Shown here piece after piece: positions 51,451 through 60,139 of a DNA stretch of 64,000 nt. The notes beneath the pieces were generated by a model, which ran no database searches, was not told the origin of the DNA, and saw nothing but the letters and a program-made list of their open reading frames with translations. This stretch comes from BJHQ01 sp964654285. GTDB taxonomy: Bacteria > Planctomycetota > UBA11346. The position numbers and the translations under genes are program-made. The first letter of the stretch is position 1. The number at the start of each line of letters is the position of its first letter. The stretch lies in contig CAZZJC010000022.1 in the NCBI GenBank assembly GCA_964654285.1, positions 1-64,000 on the forward strand, in the 5' to 3' direction.

Positions 51451-51978
51451 ATGGAACCAGCCGATCTCACCAAGCGCTTCCTGGAACAGCGCGACTCCCT
51501 GTACGCCTACGTGCTCGCCCTGACCGGCGAGCACGCCGTGGCGGAGGAGGTCTTCCAGGAGGTCGGCGTCGCCGTCCTGAGCGAGGCGGCCAAGGGCACC
51601 GTGCCCGACGACACCGCCGCCTGGCTGCGCGGCCTCGCCCGGCACCGCATCGCCGACCATTACCGGCTGGTCGCCCGGCGTCGCGGCATGGAACGCGGCT
51701 TCGATCGCCTGGAGGAAGTGGTCGAACTCGCCTTTTCCGAGGAGACGCCCGACCCCGCCGCCGATCAGGCCGATCTCGTCCATCTGCGAGCCTGTCTCGA
51801 GAACCTGGCCCCGCGCGCACGCGCGATCGTCGACGCCCGTTATCAGCGCAACCAGTCGCTGGCGGAGATCGCCGGCAGCGTCGATTGGACCGAGGCGGCC
51901 GTGAAGAGCGCCCTGGCCAAGGCCCGCAAGGCGCTGGCCCAGTGCATCACCCGGCAGCGTGCCCGGGGGGTCGCATGA
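51451..51978 (+). CDS. ECF-type RNA polymerase sigma factor
   Basis: A 175-residue extracytoplasmic-function sigma-70 factor. Region 2 is DSLYAYVLALTGEHAVAEEV followed by AAWLRGLARHRIADHYR; region 4 is CLENLAPRARAIVDARYQRN with the helix-turn-helix SLAEIAGSVDWTEAAVKSAL. The ATG at 51451 has a purine-rich GAGAGGGGGGCGGAG upstream. It overlaps the FecR-like gene by 4 bases, the usual sigma/anti-sigma pairing. Planctomycete-type ECFs of this size often pair with FecR-like proteins. Confidence 0.9.
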   Translation: MEPADLTKRFLEQRDSLYAYVLALTGEHAVAEEVFQEVGVAVLSEAAKGTVPDDTAAWLRGLARHRIADHYRLVARRRGMERGFDRLEEVVELAFSEETPDPAADQADLVHLRACLENLAPRARAIVDARYQRNQSLAEIAGSVDWTEAAVKSALAKARKALAQCITRQRARGVA

Positions 51979-53228
51979 ACGCTCCCGACGATCTCGATGC
52001 CCTTCTCGATCTTCATTTCGACGGCCAGGCCGGCGACGCTGACCGCTCGCGGCTGGCTGAGCGGCTGCGCAGCGATGCCCAGGCGCGCCGGCGGCTGGTC
52101 GCCCGCACCCGCTTCGAGGCCATCCTCCGTCGCGGCTGCCAGGCGACCGCAGTGCATTCCGCGCGCCGCCAGCGCTGGCGCGTTCCTGCCTGGGTCGCCT
52201 GGTCGGCTGCGGCCGTGCTGGCGCTGGCCCTGGGTGCCTGGGCGGCGATCGAACTCGCGTCCGGGGCGAATGCGCGTGCCTCCGCGCCCGAGGCCATCGC
52301 CCTGCTCTCGGGCAGCATCACCACGGTGGATGGACGCCCGCTGACCTCGGTCGATCCCGGTTCTCCCATCGTCGTGTCGGGTTCGGCGAATGCCGAGGTC
52401 GCGTTGTCCGACGGCTCGTCGGCCCAGTTATCGCCGACCACCCAGGCCGTCTTCCGCCGCCGCTCTTCCAAGGGTCGGGGAACGATCGATCTCCTGCACG
52501 GACACGGGCGGTTCCACATCGCCAAGGGCAAGGATCCCATGCACATCGTGACCCCGGTCGGCCGGGTGGTGGTGCTTGGCACCCGGTTCTCGATCGATTG
52601 CCCACGTCGTCCTGGCTATCGCACGATGGAAGTCGCGGTGCAGGAAGGCAAGGTGCGGGTCGAGGTCGGCGGCGAACCGGTCCTCCTGTCCGCTGGCGAG
52701 CAGCGCAACTTCGTCGATCCCGAGGCGACCCGTCCGGCCAAGCCGCGCGAAGGCGTGCTCATCGCCGCCGCCTCGGGCCGGGTGGTGCTGCGTCCCGGTC
52801 GCGGCGATAGCGGGCAGATGGAATCGCATCCGCTTCGTACCGATGCCAAGGTCACCATCGACAACGCGCCAGGCCGGGCCGACTCCATCCCGCCCGGGAC
52901 GCACATCCGCTTCACCACCGATCCCGAGAACCGGATCACCGATCTGGTGACGGTCGGGCTGGTGATCTCCTGCCGGATCGAGGCCGTCGATGCGGCGAAG
53001 CGCACCGTGGATCTGTCGTCGAACGGCAGCACGCAGCCGCTCCGCCTGCCGTTGGCGGAAACCGCGGCGATCACGGTCGATGGCGTGCCTGCCGGCGTCG
53101 GATCGCTGCGCAGCGGGATGAACGCCCGGGTTTCGCTCGCCATCGACGGCGGGTCGGTGGTGACGGTGGCGGCCATGGCGGTCCCGGCCAGGCCGCCTGG
53201 AGCGGCGACGACAGGAGTCGGCAGGTAG
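51975..53228 (+). CDS. FecR-like anti-sigma factor with C-terminal DUF5666-like domain
   Basis: A 417-residue membrane protein. The N-terminal ~65 residues (DDLDALLDLHFDGQAGDADR) form the cytoplasmic sigma-binding part. A single transmembrane helix follows (VPAWVAWSAAAVLALALGAW). Outside is a FecR domain (HIVTPVGRVVVLGTRFSIDC, EVAVQEGKVRVEVGGEPVLL, SAGEQRNF) and a C-terminal module (CRIEAVDAAKRTVDLSSNG, AITVDGVPAGVGSLRSGMNA) like the small protein at 51003. ATG 51975 overlaps the ECF stop by 4 bases. It probably relays an envelope signal to the ECF factor; no TonB receptor gene is nearby. Confidence 0.85.
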   Translation: MNAPDDLDALLDLHFDGQAGDADRSRLAERLRSDAQARRRLVARTRFEAILRRGCQATAVHSARRQRWRVPAWVAWSAAAVLALALGAWAAIELASGANARASAPEAIALLSGSITTVDGRPLTSVDPGSPIVVSGSANAEVALSDGSSAQLSPTTQAVFRRRSSKGRGTIDLLHGHGRFHIAKGKDPMHIVTPVGRVVVLGTRFSIDCPRRPGYRTMEVAVQEGKVRVEVGGEPVLLSAGEQRNFVDPEATRPAKPREGVLIAAASGRVVLRPGRGDSGQMESHPLRTDAKVTIDNAPGRADSIPPGTHIRFTTDPENRITDLVTVGLVISCRIEAVDAAKRTVDLSSNGSTQPLRLPLAETAAITVDGVPAGVGSLRSGMNARVSLAIDGGSVVTVAAMAVPARPPGAATTGVGR

Positions 53229-53279
53229 GAATCATCACGCGCCGCTTGCATTTCCAGCTCCCCGGCGCTGGAGTCCGCC

Positions 53280-54095
53280 ATGGATGACATCTCCCTGTCC
53301 GCCGAACTGCACCTTGAATGCGTGCGCGGTGGCGGCTGCTGCCATGGCCACCGCATCCAGGTGACCCCGTGGGAGATCGCCTGCCTGGCCCGGCAGCTGG
53401 GTATGCCGGTGATCGCATTCCGCGACCGCCATACCGCCGATGGCGCGACCTTCCTGCTTCCTGATGGTGCGTTGGACGGTCGTGGCCTGAAAGGCTGCGG
53501 TCTGTTCCGCGCGGGTGTCGGCTGCACCGCCCATGCCGCGCGTCCGCTCGCCTGCCGGATGTATCCGCTTGGCCGCCGGCTGATCGCAGGTCGCGTCGTC
53601 TACCACCATCCGGGTCGGCAGCATGGGTGCTATGCGATCTGCCCTGACATCGAAAGCCGGCCGCCCCGGGTGGTCGGGGAATGGCTGGCCGAGCAGGGCG
53701 TCCATCGCGGTGAAGCCGCCCACGATGCCTACGGCCGCCTGGCGAACGGACTCCTGCGCCAAGCCGTCGCCCTGATCCCCGATCATCAGGGCCGGGGCGA
53801 TCTGGTCGTCGAGATGCGCCGCCGCGCCGCCCTCGCCCCTGGCGCGCGGGCCGCTCTGCTCTCGCCGTTCTGGTACAACCTGGTCACCGCGCCGCCGCTC
53901 GACCAGGTCGTGGACGAACCGGAAACCTTCGTCTATGCCCATGCCGAACGTCTGCTGACCGCGGTGGCCGACGGCATGGCCGGCAAGGAAGCCAGCGCTG
54001 CGGTCCTGCTTGCGACCATCGGCAAGCAGCTCGCACTGGTGGTCGGCACCCAGCCGGCAGAGGCGTTGACCGCGATGGTGATCCTGGCCGCCTAG
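53280..54095 (+). CDS. YkgJ-family cysteine cluster protein
   Basis: A 271-residue cytoplasmic protein of the UPF0153/YkgJ family, in which clustered cysteines bind iron-sulfur or zinc. The N-terminal cluster is ECVRGGGCCHG with TPWEIACLARQLG; the second is CTAHAARPLACRMYPLGRRL. The remaining ~130 residues are helical and specific to this protein. Substrate and role are unknown in the family, although some members are thought to oxidise or methylate partners. GGAG precedes ATG 53280. It may be an operon end after the FecR gene, 51 bases away. Confidence 0.82.
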   Translation: MDDISLSAELHLECVRGGGCCHGHRIQVTPWEIACLARQLGMPVIAFRDRHTADGATFLLPDGALDGRGLKGCGLFRAGVGCTAHAARPLACRMYPLGRRLIAGRVVYHHPGRQHGCYAICPDIESRPPRVVGEWLAEQGVHRGEAAHDAYGRLANGLLRQAVALIPDHQGRGDLVVEMRRRAALAPGARAALLSPFWYNLVTAPPLDQVVDEPETFVYAHAERLLTAVADGMAGKEASAAVLLATIGKQLALVVGTQPAEALTAMVILAA

Positions 54096-54168
54096 GACCA
54101 GCCGGGAACCGCCTGGATTCAGCGGCCCCCGCCCCCGCCATGCGGATTCCCTTCTGCCGCGCGGGCGT

Positions 54169-55500
54169 TCAGCGGGCCAGGGCGCGTGCGACCGCCGCCA
54201 CCGCCCGCGTCGTGGCTCCCTGACCGGCCAGCCAGGCGGTGGTGCCGCCCACGCCGACGGCGGCGCGGCGAGCAGGGTCGGCGGCGAGCGCGGCAAGTCC
54301 GGCACCGATTCCATCCTGACCGAGTTCGACCACGCCCCCGGTGGCGCGCAGCAGCGCCATCGCGTCGGGGAAGTTGCGGGTGTCCCAGCCGACCACGGTG
54401 CAGCAGCCGGCGGCGGCGGGTTCGAGCATGTTCTGCCCACCCCGGCCCGAGCCCAGGCTGCCACCGACGATGGCGATGCCGCCGGTCGCGGCGCACCAGC
54501 CATAGAGCGCCCCGAGGCGGCCGATCTCGTCGACCACGACGTAGCCGGGCCCGGCCGGCAGCCGTCCGCCCTGGCTGCTGCGCGTCGCGGCGCCCCCGCA
54601 TGTAGACGCGAGTTCCGCGATGGCGGCTCCGCGTTCAGGATGGCGGGCGCAGACCACGACCTGCCAGCCGCGCGCGTCCCAGGCGGCGAGACTTCCGGCG
54701 AGGAGGCGCTCCTCTTCCCCCTCGCTGGTCGAGGCGACGAGCAGCAGCGGCCGGCGATCGAGGCCCAGCCGGGCGGCCTCCGCCGCAGCGGCCTCGGGGC
54801 TGGCGACGCGCACCATGTCGGCCTTCATCGAGCCGCTGACCTGCACCCGGTCGCGCGGCGTGCCGAGCGCGACCAGCCGCGCGGCCCAGGTCCCGTTCTG
54901 GGCCAGGGCGAGGTCGAGTCCGGCGAAGATCGGTCGGAAGAGCGGCGCCGCAGCACGGTACTGGCGGAAGCTCGACTCGCTGACGCGGGCATTGACCAGC
55001 AGCACCGGGATGCCGCGCGCCGCGCAGGCGGTCAGCAGCACCGGCCACACTTCCAGTTCCAGGAGCACCAGCGCGCGCGGCCGGGTGCGGTCGAGGAAGC
55101 GCGCCACCGCCCAGGGCAGGTCGAGGGGCAGCGCCTCGCGCGGGCGATCCGGAACATCACGCGCATGCGCGGGAAAAAGCTTGCCGAGCTGTTCCCAGCC
55201 GGTCGCGGTCGAGGTGGTCGGCAGGCAGCGTGATCCGGTCGCGGATTCCAGCGCCGGGATGAGCGGCCGCATCAGGTTCACTTCGCCCAGGCTGACCCCG
55301 TGCACCAGGATGCCGCCGGGCGGGTGGATGCGACCGCCGCCGGTCAGCTTCGCCCGCAGATTGGCCATCGGCTTGCGCTTGATGAACAGCCGGTGCGCCA
55401 GCCATAGCGCGATGAGCGGACTGAGCGCAGCCACCGTCAGCGACCAGAAGGCCAGGCGCCAGCGGGCGGCGGCGTGCACGGATGTGACGGGTTCGCGCAC
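54169..55500 (-). CDS. waaA: 3-deoxy-D-manno-octulosonic acid (Kdo) transferase
   Basis: Adds Kdo from CMP-Kdo to lipid A at the inner face of the cytoplasmic membrane. The 443-residue protein has an N-terminal membrane segment (LAFWSLTVAALSPLIALWLA), the acceptor-side glycine motif GGILVHGVSLGEVNLMRPLI with catalytic Glu, ALVLLELEVWPVLL, NARVSESSFRQYR and donor-domain VGGSLGSGRGGQNMLEPAA. It starts at GTG 55500, directly abutting the stop of the CoaC-like gene, so the two are co-transcribed. It shows that the cell makes Kdo-type lipopolysaccharide. Confidence 0.93.
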   Translation of the reverse strand: MREPVTSVHAAARWRLAFWSLTVAALSPLIALWLAHRLFIKRKPMANLRAKLTGGGRIHPPGGILVHGVSLGEVNLMRPLIPALESATGSRCLPTTSTATGWEQLGKLFPAHARDVPDRPREALPLDLPWAVARFLDRTRPRALVLLELEVWPVLLTACAARGIPVLLVNARVSESSFRQYRAAAPLFRPIFAGLDLALAQNGTWAARLVALGTPRDRVQVSGSMKADMVRVASPEAAAAEAARLGLDRRPLLLVASTSEGEEERLLAGSLAAWDARGWQVVVCARHPERGAAIAELASTCGGAATRSSQGGRLPAGPGYVVVDEIGRLGALYGWCAATGGIAIVGGSLGSGRGGQNMLEPAAAGCCTVVGWDTRNFPDAMALLRATGGVVELGQDGIGAGLAALAADPARRAAVGVGGTTAWLAGQGATTRAVAAVARALAR

Positions 55501-56019
55501 CTAGCCGATGGCCTCGGCGATGAGTTCGGGCGCGAGCATCGCGCCGATGCCGGTCTCGCCGCAGGCGAGTTCGCCCGCCACCGGCCCCAGGATGCGATAG
55601 CCATGGTCGCGTAGGGTGCCCAGGTTCGCCTGCACCACCGCCTTGTTCCACATCACGGTGTTCATTGCCGGGCAGAGCCACACGGTCTTCTCGGGTTCGA
55701 GCGCCAGCAGGAGGGTCGACAAGAGATCGTCAGCGAAGCCGTGTGCGAAGCGCGCGGCGGCATCGGCGGTCAGCGGCGCCACCACCATGCCCTCGGCCCA
55801 GCGCGCCACGTCGATGTGCGGCATGGCCCCGTCGTCGGGCCACATCGTCGTCAGCACCGGATGGCCGGACACCGCGGCGAGGGCGTCGGCCGCGACCAGG
55901 CGCGCGCCGTTGGCGGTCAGGACGCAGCGGACCTCATGGCCGCGCTGACGCAGGCGGCGGACCAGTTCCGGCGCCTTGTAGGCCGCGATCCCGCCGGTGA
56001 TGCCGAGGATGAGCTTCAT
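55501..56019 (-). CDS. CoaC-like flavoprotein (phosphopantothenoylcysteine decarboxylase half only)
   Basis: A 172-residue HFCD-family flavoprotein. It has LILGITGGIAAYKAPELVRR, HIDVARWAEGMVVAPLTADA, the PAMN motif in WLCPAMNTVMWNKAVVQANL and the substrate-clamp region PVAGELACGETGIG, with the active-site Cys. Most bacteria fuse this domain to the CoaB ligase; here the frame ends after CoaC, so the ligase must be encoded elsewhere. A role in another flavin decarboxylation is possible. ATG 56019. waaA follows at once. Confidence 0.88.
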   Translation of the reverse strand: MKLILGITGGIAAYKAPELVRRLRQRGHEVRCVLTANGARLVAADALAAVSGHPVLTTMWPDDGAMPHIDVARWAEGMVVAPLTADAAARFAHGFADDLLSTLLLALEPEKTVWLCPAMNTVMWNKAVVQANLGTLRDHGYRILGPVAGELACGETGIGAMLAPELIAEAIG

Positions 56020-56090
56020 GGCGGCAGCTTCCGCGCCTGCCCCGGACGCGCCAGCGCCGCCCGTTCAGGCTCCGCCCCGATCGATCGGCC

Positions 56091-58370
56091 TCAGGGCGCC
56101 GCCTCGTTGCTGAAGGCATAGGTTCCGCTCTTCAGGTCGAGCGTCCCGGTGAAGCGCTGTCCACCGGCCTGCACGATCAGGCGACCTTCCTGCCAGCCCA
56201 GGGTGACCGGGGCAGGCCCGGTGCTGCCGGCCTGCCAAAGGGCGCGGTGCTGCTGCCAGTCGTGCGGTCTCCCTTCGCGTTCGACCTGGGGCAGTCTGCT
56301 CGCGCCATCCCAGGTCATCGCCACCTGGGCGCCCGAGGCGGCGGTGAAGGAGATCCGATCGCCGGCGATGGCGACCGATCCCTGCGCCAGGGCGGCGGCC
56401 TTGAAGGCGGCATAGTCGGCGAAGTGGAGCGGATCCGCGAGCTCGATCGCGAAACCGCTGATCTTCCCGCTTCCGATCGCGGGCAGGATGGTCGGCAGGG
56501 CGTTCTGGTCCGTCGCGGCGCCGCTGGAATCGCTGTCCTTGCCGACCTTGCCGAGAAATGCCGCGATGCCCTTCGGGTCAGGCGCTTGCACGGTGCAGCC
56601 GATCGGGCGCACGGCGGCCCAGGAACTGGCGAAACGCAGGAACACCACCTGACTCTCGGTTTCCACCACACTGTCGGGAGGCATCAGGATGCGCCACGGG
56701 GTGGGTTGGAGGGCGCCATCCTTGCCGTTCCTCGCGGCGCTGAGCCAGAGCATCGCGTTGCGGCTCTGGGCGATGCGGTCGCGGTCGCCGACGCAGGGGT
56801 TGCCTTTGATCTGGGTGGTGGGGATGAGGTAGTCGGCGCCCCGGGTCGGGTGGGCCAGGACGATCTTGCCGCCATTGCCATCCCCTGTTCCGCCTTCGAC
56901 CTGCGATCCCATCTGGAAATCGCGGCTGCGGTACACGGTTTCGTGGTAGGCGGGCTCCTGGTCCGCTCCGGGCACCCAGTTGTTGTAGGTGGGATGGCTG
57001 GCGAGCGTCTCGCACGGCAGCTTCTGGTCTGCCGCCGCGAGGGCGATGACCGCCGCCGGTGGACGGTAGGCGCTGAAAAAGGCCATTTCCGACCAGTTGG
57101 TGCGGATCGGGAAGGCCGGTGCGGCGAGCCAGGTCGAGACGATCCGGCTGCCGCCGCCGCCGTTGCCGGAACTCCAGGTCCCGTAGTCGCGGGTGTTGGG
57201 GCCGCTCGCGGCGCCCCGGAAGTATTTCACCGCTGCGGTGGTGCTCAGGTAGTCGAGGATGCCCTTGGCGAGCAGCCGCGTTTCGCGGTCCTTGGCGAAG
57301 TCGTACAGCATCATGTAGCCCTGGAAGGTCAGCCCGATGTAGGCCGGGCTGTCCCATTCGCCGTTGCCGACGCTGAAGAACCCGCGCGCGGTGCGGCGGA
57401 TGCGTTCGCGGTAGACCCGGCGCACGAGCTCGTTGCCGGTCTCTTCCGCGAAGAGATAGACCGAGACTTCGCGCATCGCCCGCAGGTTGTCGGTGTTGCG
57501 CCAGTCCACCCAGCCGCCGCGGATGCCCGGATCCCAGCCGGTGCCGACCGGTCCGCTGCCGATGCCGTGTCTGGGATGCGGCCGGGGATTGGTGCGGCGT
57601 TCGTATTCCTCGTAGATCAGCCAGTCGCCGTCGGTGATCAGCTTCCACCAGGATCTCCAGGCGGCGGCATCCTGCGGTATCGCGGCCGGCCATTTGGCCA
57701 GGTTGGTCTCCAGGTATTCGGCGAACCTGAGCTTGTTCGCCGGTTGGCCGTCCTTGCATTCGCTGCGGGCCTGGGCCGCCATCTCGCGCACCTGATCGGC
57801 GGTGCGCCACATCGCGGTCAACTGCTTGCGGGCATGCGCGGCGACCTCGGGATCGGCGGCGTCCAGTTGCAGAACCAGTTCCAGGTTGGGCCGCGGATCT
57901 TCGCTCGTCCAGATGCGGGCGCCCTCCTTCATCTTGGCTAGGAAATCCGGAGCCAGGAAGGTACCGCACTGGAAGTAATACCGCGGCTGCTTTTCGAGGT
58001 GGAAGCACCAGTAGAAATCCACGCCATTGGTGTGCTGGCTATCGGGCGGCTGGATTTGCATGGCCGCCCGCGCCGCCGCCCGTCGCCCCTTGATCAGGGC
58101 CATGAAGCCGCCACCGGACTTCTCGTACCGCCAGAGGGCCTCGGGCGCCTGGTGCTCCTCCTTGGCGACCCAGTCGCGCAGGCGCTGCCGGAAGGCGTCC
58201 TCCCAGGCTGCCGGCCAGGGGTTGCGGTCCTCTGCCGGCAGGTTCGGGACGATGGTGAACAGGTCGACCGGTTCCAGGTCTTCGGCCTGGGAGCGCGGCG
58301 ATCCGGCCAGGAGCAGGCTGCAGGCCAGCATGGAGCGGGTGATCGAAGTTGGAGAGCTGGCACGTTCCAT
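56091..58370 (-). CDS. Large secreted protein, possible polysaccharide-active (alpha/alpha toroid-like)
   Basis: A 759-residue exported protein of unknown function. ATG 58370 gives a signal peptide (ITRSMLACSLLLAGSPRSQA). The middle holds many helices with aromatic residues (WVDWRNTDNLRAMREVSVYL, GNGEWDSPAYIGLTFQGYMM), as in alpha/alpha-toroid polysaccharide lyases and hydrolases, and the C-terminus is beta-rich (MTWDGASRLPQVEREG). I cannot assign a CAZy family. A XylR-type sugar regulator gene lies directly upstream on the same strand, which supports a carbohydrate role. Four repeat-like sites lie between them. Confidence 0.7.
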   Translation of the reverse strand: MERASSPTSITRSMLACSLLLAGSPRSQAEDLEPVDLFTIVPNLPAEDRNPWPAAWEDAFRQRLRDWVAKEEHQAPEALWRYEKSGGGFMALIKGRRAAARAAMQIQPPDSQHTNGVDFYWCFHLEKQPRYYFQCGTFLAPDFLAKMKEGARIWTSEDPRPNLELVLQLDAADPEVAAHARKQLTAMWRTADQVREMAAQARSECKDGQPANKLRFAEYLETNLAKWPAAIPQDAAAWRSWWKLITDGDWLIYEEYERRTNPRPHPRHGIGSGPVGTGWDPGIRGGWVDWRNTDNLRAMREVSVYLFAEETGNELVRRVYRERIRRTARGFFSVGNGEWDSPAYIGLTFQGYMMLYDFAKDRETRLLAKGILDYLSTTAAVKYFRGAASGPNTRDYGTWSSGNGGGGSRIVSTWLAAPAFPIRTNWSEMAFFSAYRPPAAVIALAAADQKLPCETLASHPTYNNWVPGADQEPAYHETVYRSRDFQMGSQVEGGTGDGNGGKIVLAHPTRGADYLIPTTQIKGNPCVGDRDRIAQSRNAMLWLSAARNGKDGALQPTPWRILMPPDSVVETESQVVFLRFASSWAAVRPIGCTVQAPDPKGIAAFLGKVGKDSDSSGAATDQNALPTILPAIGSGKISGFAIELADPLHFADYAAFKAAALAQGSVAIAGDRISFTAASGAQVAMTWDGASRLPQVEREGRPHDWQQHRALWQAGSTGPAPVTLGWQEGRLIVQAGGQRFTGTLDLKSGTYAFSNEAAP

Positions 58371-58769
58371 GTGTATTTCTCTAGGGGTTTTGGATTTTCG
58401 TGCTGGTGACCAAGAAGCGAGCATGAACCGGGCGATGCCACCGGTGGACAGCGTGATCCGGGACGGGAGCTGATGAGGTTACGGGCGGGCGCAGACAGCG
58501 TTGGCCTTGCCCATGAACCCCTCTGCCTTTGTATCTGGATTGCCGCCAATGGTGGCGGAAGCAATTGGAGATTCCCGCGAGTTACGCAGGATTCACCAAC
58601 AGGATGACGGATAGAGCCTGGATCGGCGGGCCTCGGCCCGCACGAATTTCCGGTTGTTACCTATAGATCAATCCCTTGCGGCCACCGGAACCGTACCTGG
58701 GTTCGTCAACCAATTGGTGAATCCTCGGTAAAGACGACAATCAGATCGACACTGCCGACAACCGGATGG
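58371..58769 (-). promoter_or_regulatory. Regulatory region with repeated CAATTGGTGAATCC-like sites
   Basis: A 399-base gap without a gene, upstream of the secreted protein. CAATTGGAGATTCC (58562-58575) and CAATTGGTGAATCC (58711-58724) agree at 12 of 14 bases; an inverted copy, GGATTCACCAACAG, stands at 58589-58602. A further palindrome CCGCCA-ATGG-TGGCGG lies at 58543-58558. Two direct copies and one inverted copy within 165 bases are what an AraC-type activator would use, probably the regulator encoded at 58770. Confidence 0.6.
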
Positions 58770-59966
58770 TCAGCGAGGACCCATCGTCTGCCGCAAGGCG
58801 CTGGGCGGCATGCCGAGATGGCGACGGCAGGCGGCGAGCAGGGACTGCCGCGAGCCCAATCCGCTCAGCTGGGCGACCTGTTCGATGGTCAGGGATTCGG
58901 TGCCCCGGGTCAGCAATTCCAGGGCGTATTGCGCCCGCCGGCCCTGCCTCCACAGCGCCATGCCCATGCCGTAGCGACGGCGGAACCGGCGCAGCAGCGA
59001 GCTTTGCGGCACCCCCACCCGCTTGGCGATGGTCGCGATCTCCAGCGCGTCGTTGGCGGCGAGCAACCGGGCCGCCTGCTCGACCGGATCCTTCGCGGCG
59101 GGCTTGCGCGCGGTCGAGGTGCGGACGTGGACATCCAGCGGTTTCACCGGGGGTTGGCTGGTCGGAGGGGTGCCAGGATTGGACCAGCGCTGGTGCAGGC
59201 CCAGGGCCAGGTGCTTGCCCACGAGATCCCAGGGGATGCGCACGCTCGACAGCGGTGGCGTGGCGCTGTCGCAGACGATCTGATCATCATCAGCCCCGAT
59301 CAGGCCGAGATCCTGCGGGATGGCGATGCGCCGGTGCTGGCAGACGCCGGCCAGCCAATGCGCAGCCAGGTCCTGATGCGCGAAGAGGACGGTGTCCTCG
59401 GGCAGATCCCGCAGGCAGTCGACCAGGGCCTGGTCCGACGGCTGGGGCGGGATGGTGATCACCTGCCGCCCGCGTTCCTTGGCGCGGGCGAGGAATCCGC
59501 CGACGCGCCGCATGGACGGTCCCGACGGCGAGGCGCTCCAGCAGGCGAGGTTGCGGTAGCCGCTGTCGATGCCGTGGTCCGCGGCCCGCTGGCCGATCAG
59601 GTGGTCATCGAGGTCCACCCGCGCCGCCGGCAGATCCCCGAGGTCGGTCGCCGAGCAGGTGGCGAGGGCCACCCCGGCCGTGTGCGCCATCCGGGCCAGG
59701 GCCGGATCGCGCAGGAAGCCGGCCAGGGCGAACGGTTGCGGCCGTGCCGCCGTCGGCCGGACGAGGCGATCCTCCAGGTTCAGGGACAGGGGCTCCTCCA
59801 CCATGAATTGGAACCCATGGCGCTGGAAATACCGTTCCATGCCGCGCTTGAGTTGACGGCTGACGCTGCCATGGGTGCCGTTCGAGCCGACGAGCAGGAT
59901 CAGGGGGATGACTTCCGTGCCGATTCGCGAGGCGGGTGAGGGAACGGAAAGGCTGCGGCGAGCCAT
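58770..59966 (-). CDS. XylR-type transcriptional regulator (periplasmic-binding-like sensor plus AraC HTH)
   Basis: A 398-residue DNA-binding regulator. Residues ~15-270 are a LacI/sugar-binding-like domain (VIPLILLVGSNGTHGSVSRQ, VDLDDHLIGQRAADHGIDSG, GLIGADDDQIVCDSATPPLS). The C-terminal ~105 residues carry two AraC helix-turn-helix motifs (IATIAKRVGVPQSSLLRRFR and TIEQVAQLSGLGSRQSLLAA). This is the XylR architecture, common in PVC bacteria, usually controlling carbohydrate genes. I chose ATG 59966, where GGAG lies about 10 bases upstream; the longer frame is not conserved-looking. Its target is probably the secreted protein gene downstream. Confidence 0.88.
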   Translation of the reverse strand: MARRSLSVPSPASRIGTEVIPLILLVGSNGTHGSVSRQLKRGMERYFQRHGFQFMVEEPLSLNLEDRLVRPTAARPQPFALAGFLRDPALARMAHTAGVALATCSATDLGDLPAARVDLDDHLIGQRAADHGIDSGYRNLACWSASPSGPSMRRVGGFLARAKERGRQVITIPPQPSDQALVDCLRDLPEDTVLFAHQDLAAHWLAGVCQHRRIAIPQDLGLIGADDDQIVCDSATPPLSSVRIPWDLVGKHLALGLHQRWSNPGTPPTSQPPVKPLDVHVRTSTARKPAAKDPVEQAARLLAANDALEIATIAKRVGVPQSSLLRRFRRRYGMGMALWRQGRRAQYALELLTRGTESLTIEQVAQLSGLGSRQSLLAACRRHLGMPPSALRQTMGPR

Positions 59967-60139
59967 CGAGCGAATCTCCAGGACGGGGGACTGCGTGCTT
60001 TCGGGGAAAGTTGCAGCACGGGACGGAAGTGTCCAGGTCAGCGGGCTTGTTCGGCGTGCCATCGCGGCTGGATCCGATCGGCTGCGGACGCGTCGGCGAC
60101 CGTCTGGCCCCGGCTGCCAGCCCTCATAGCCTGCCGACC

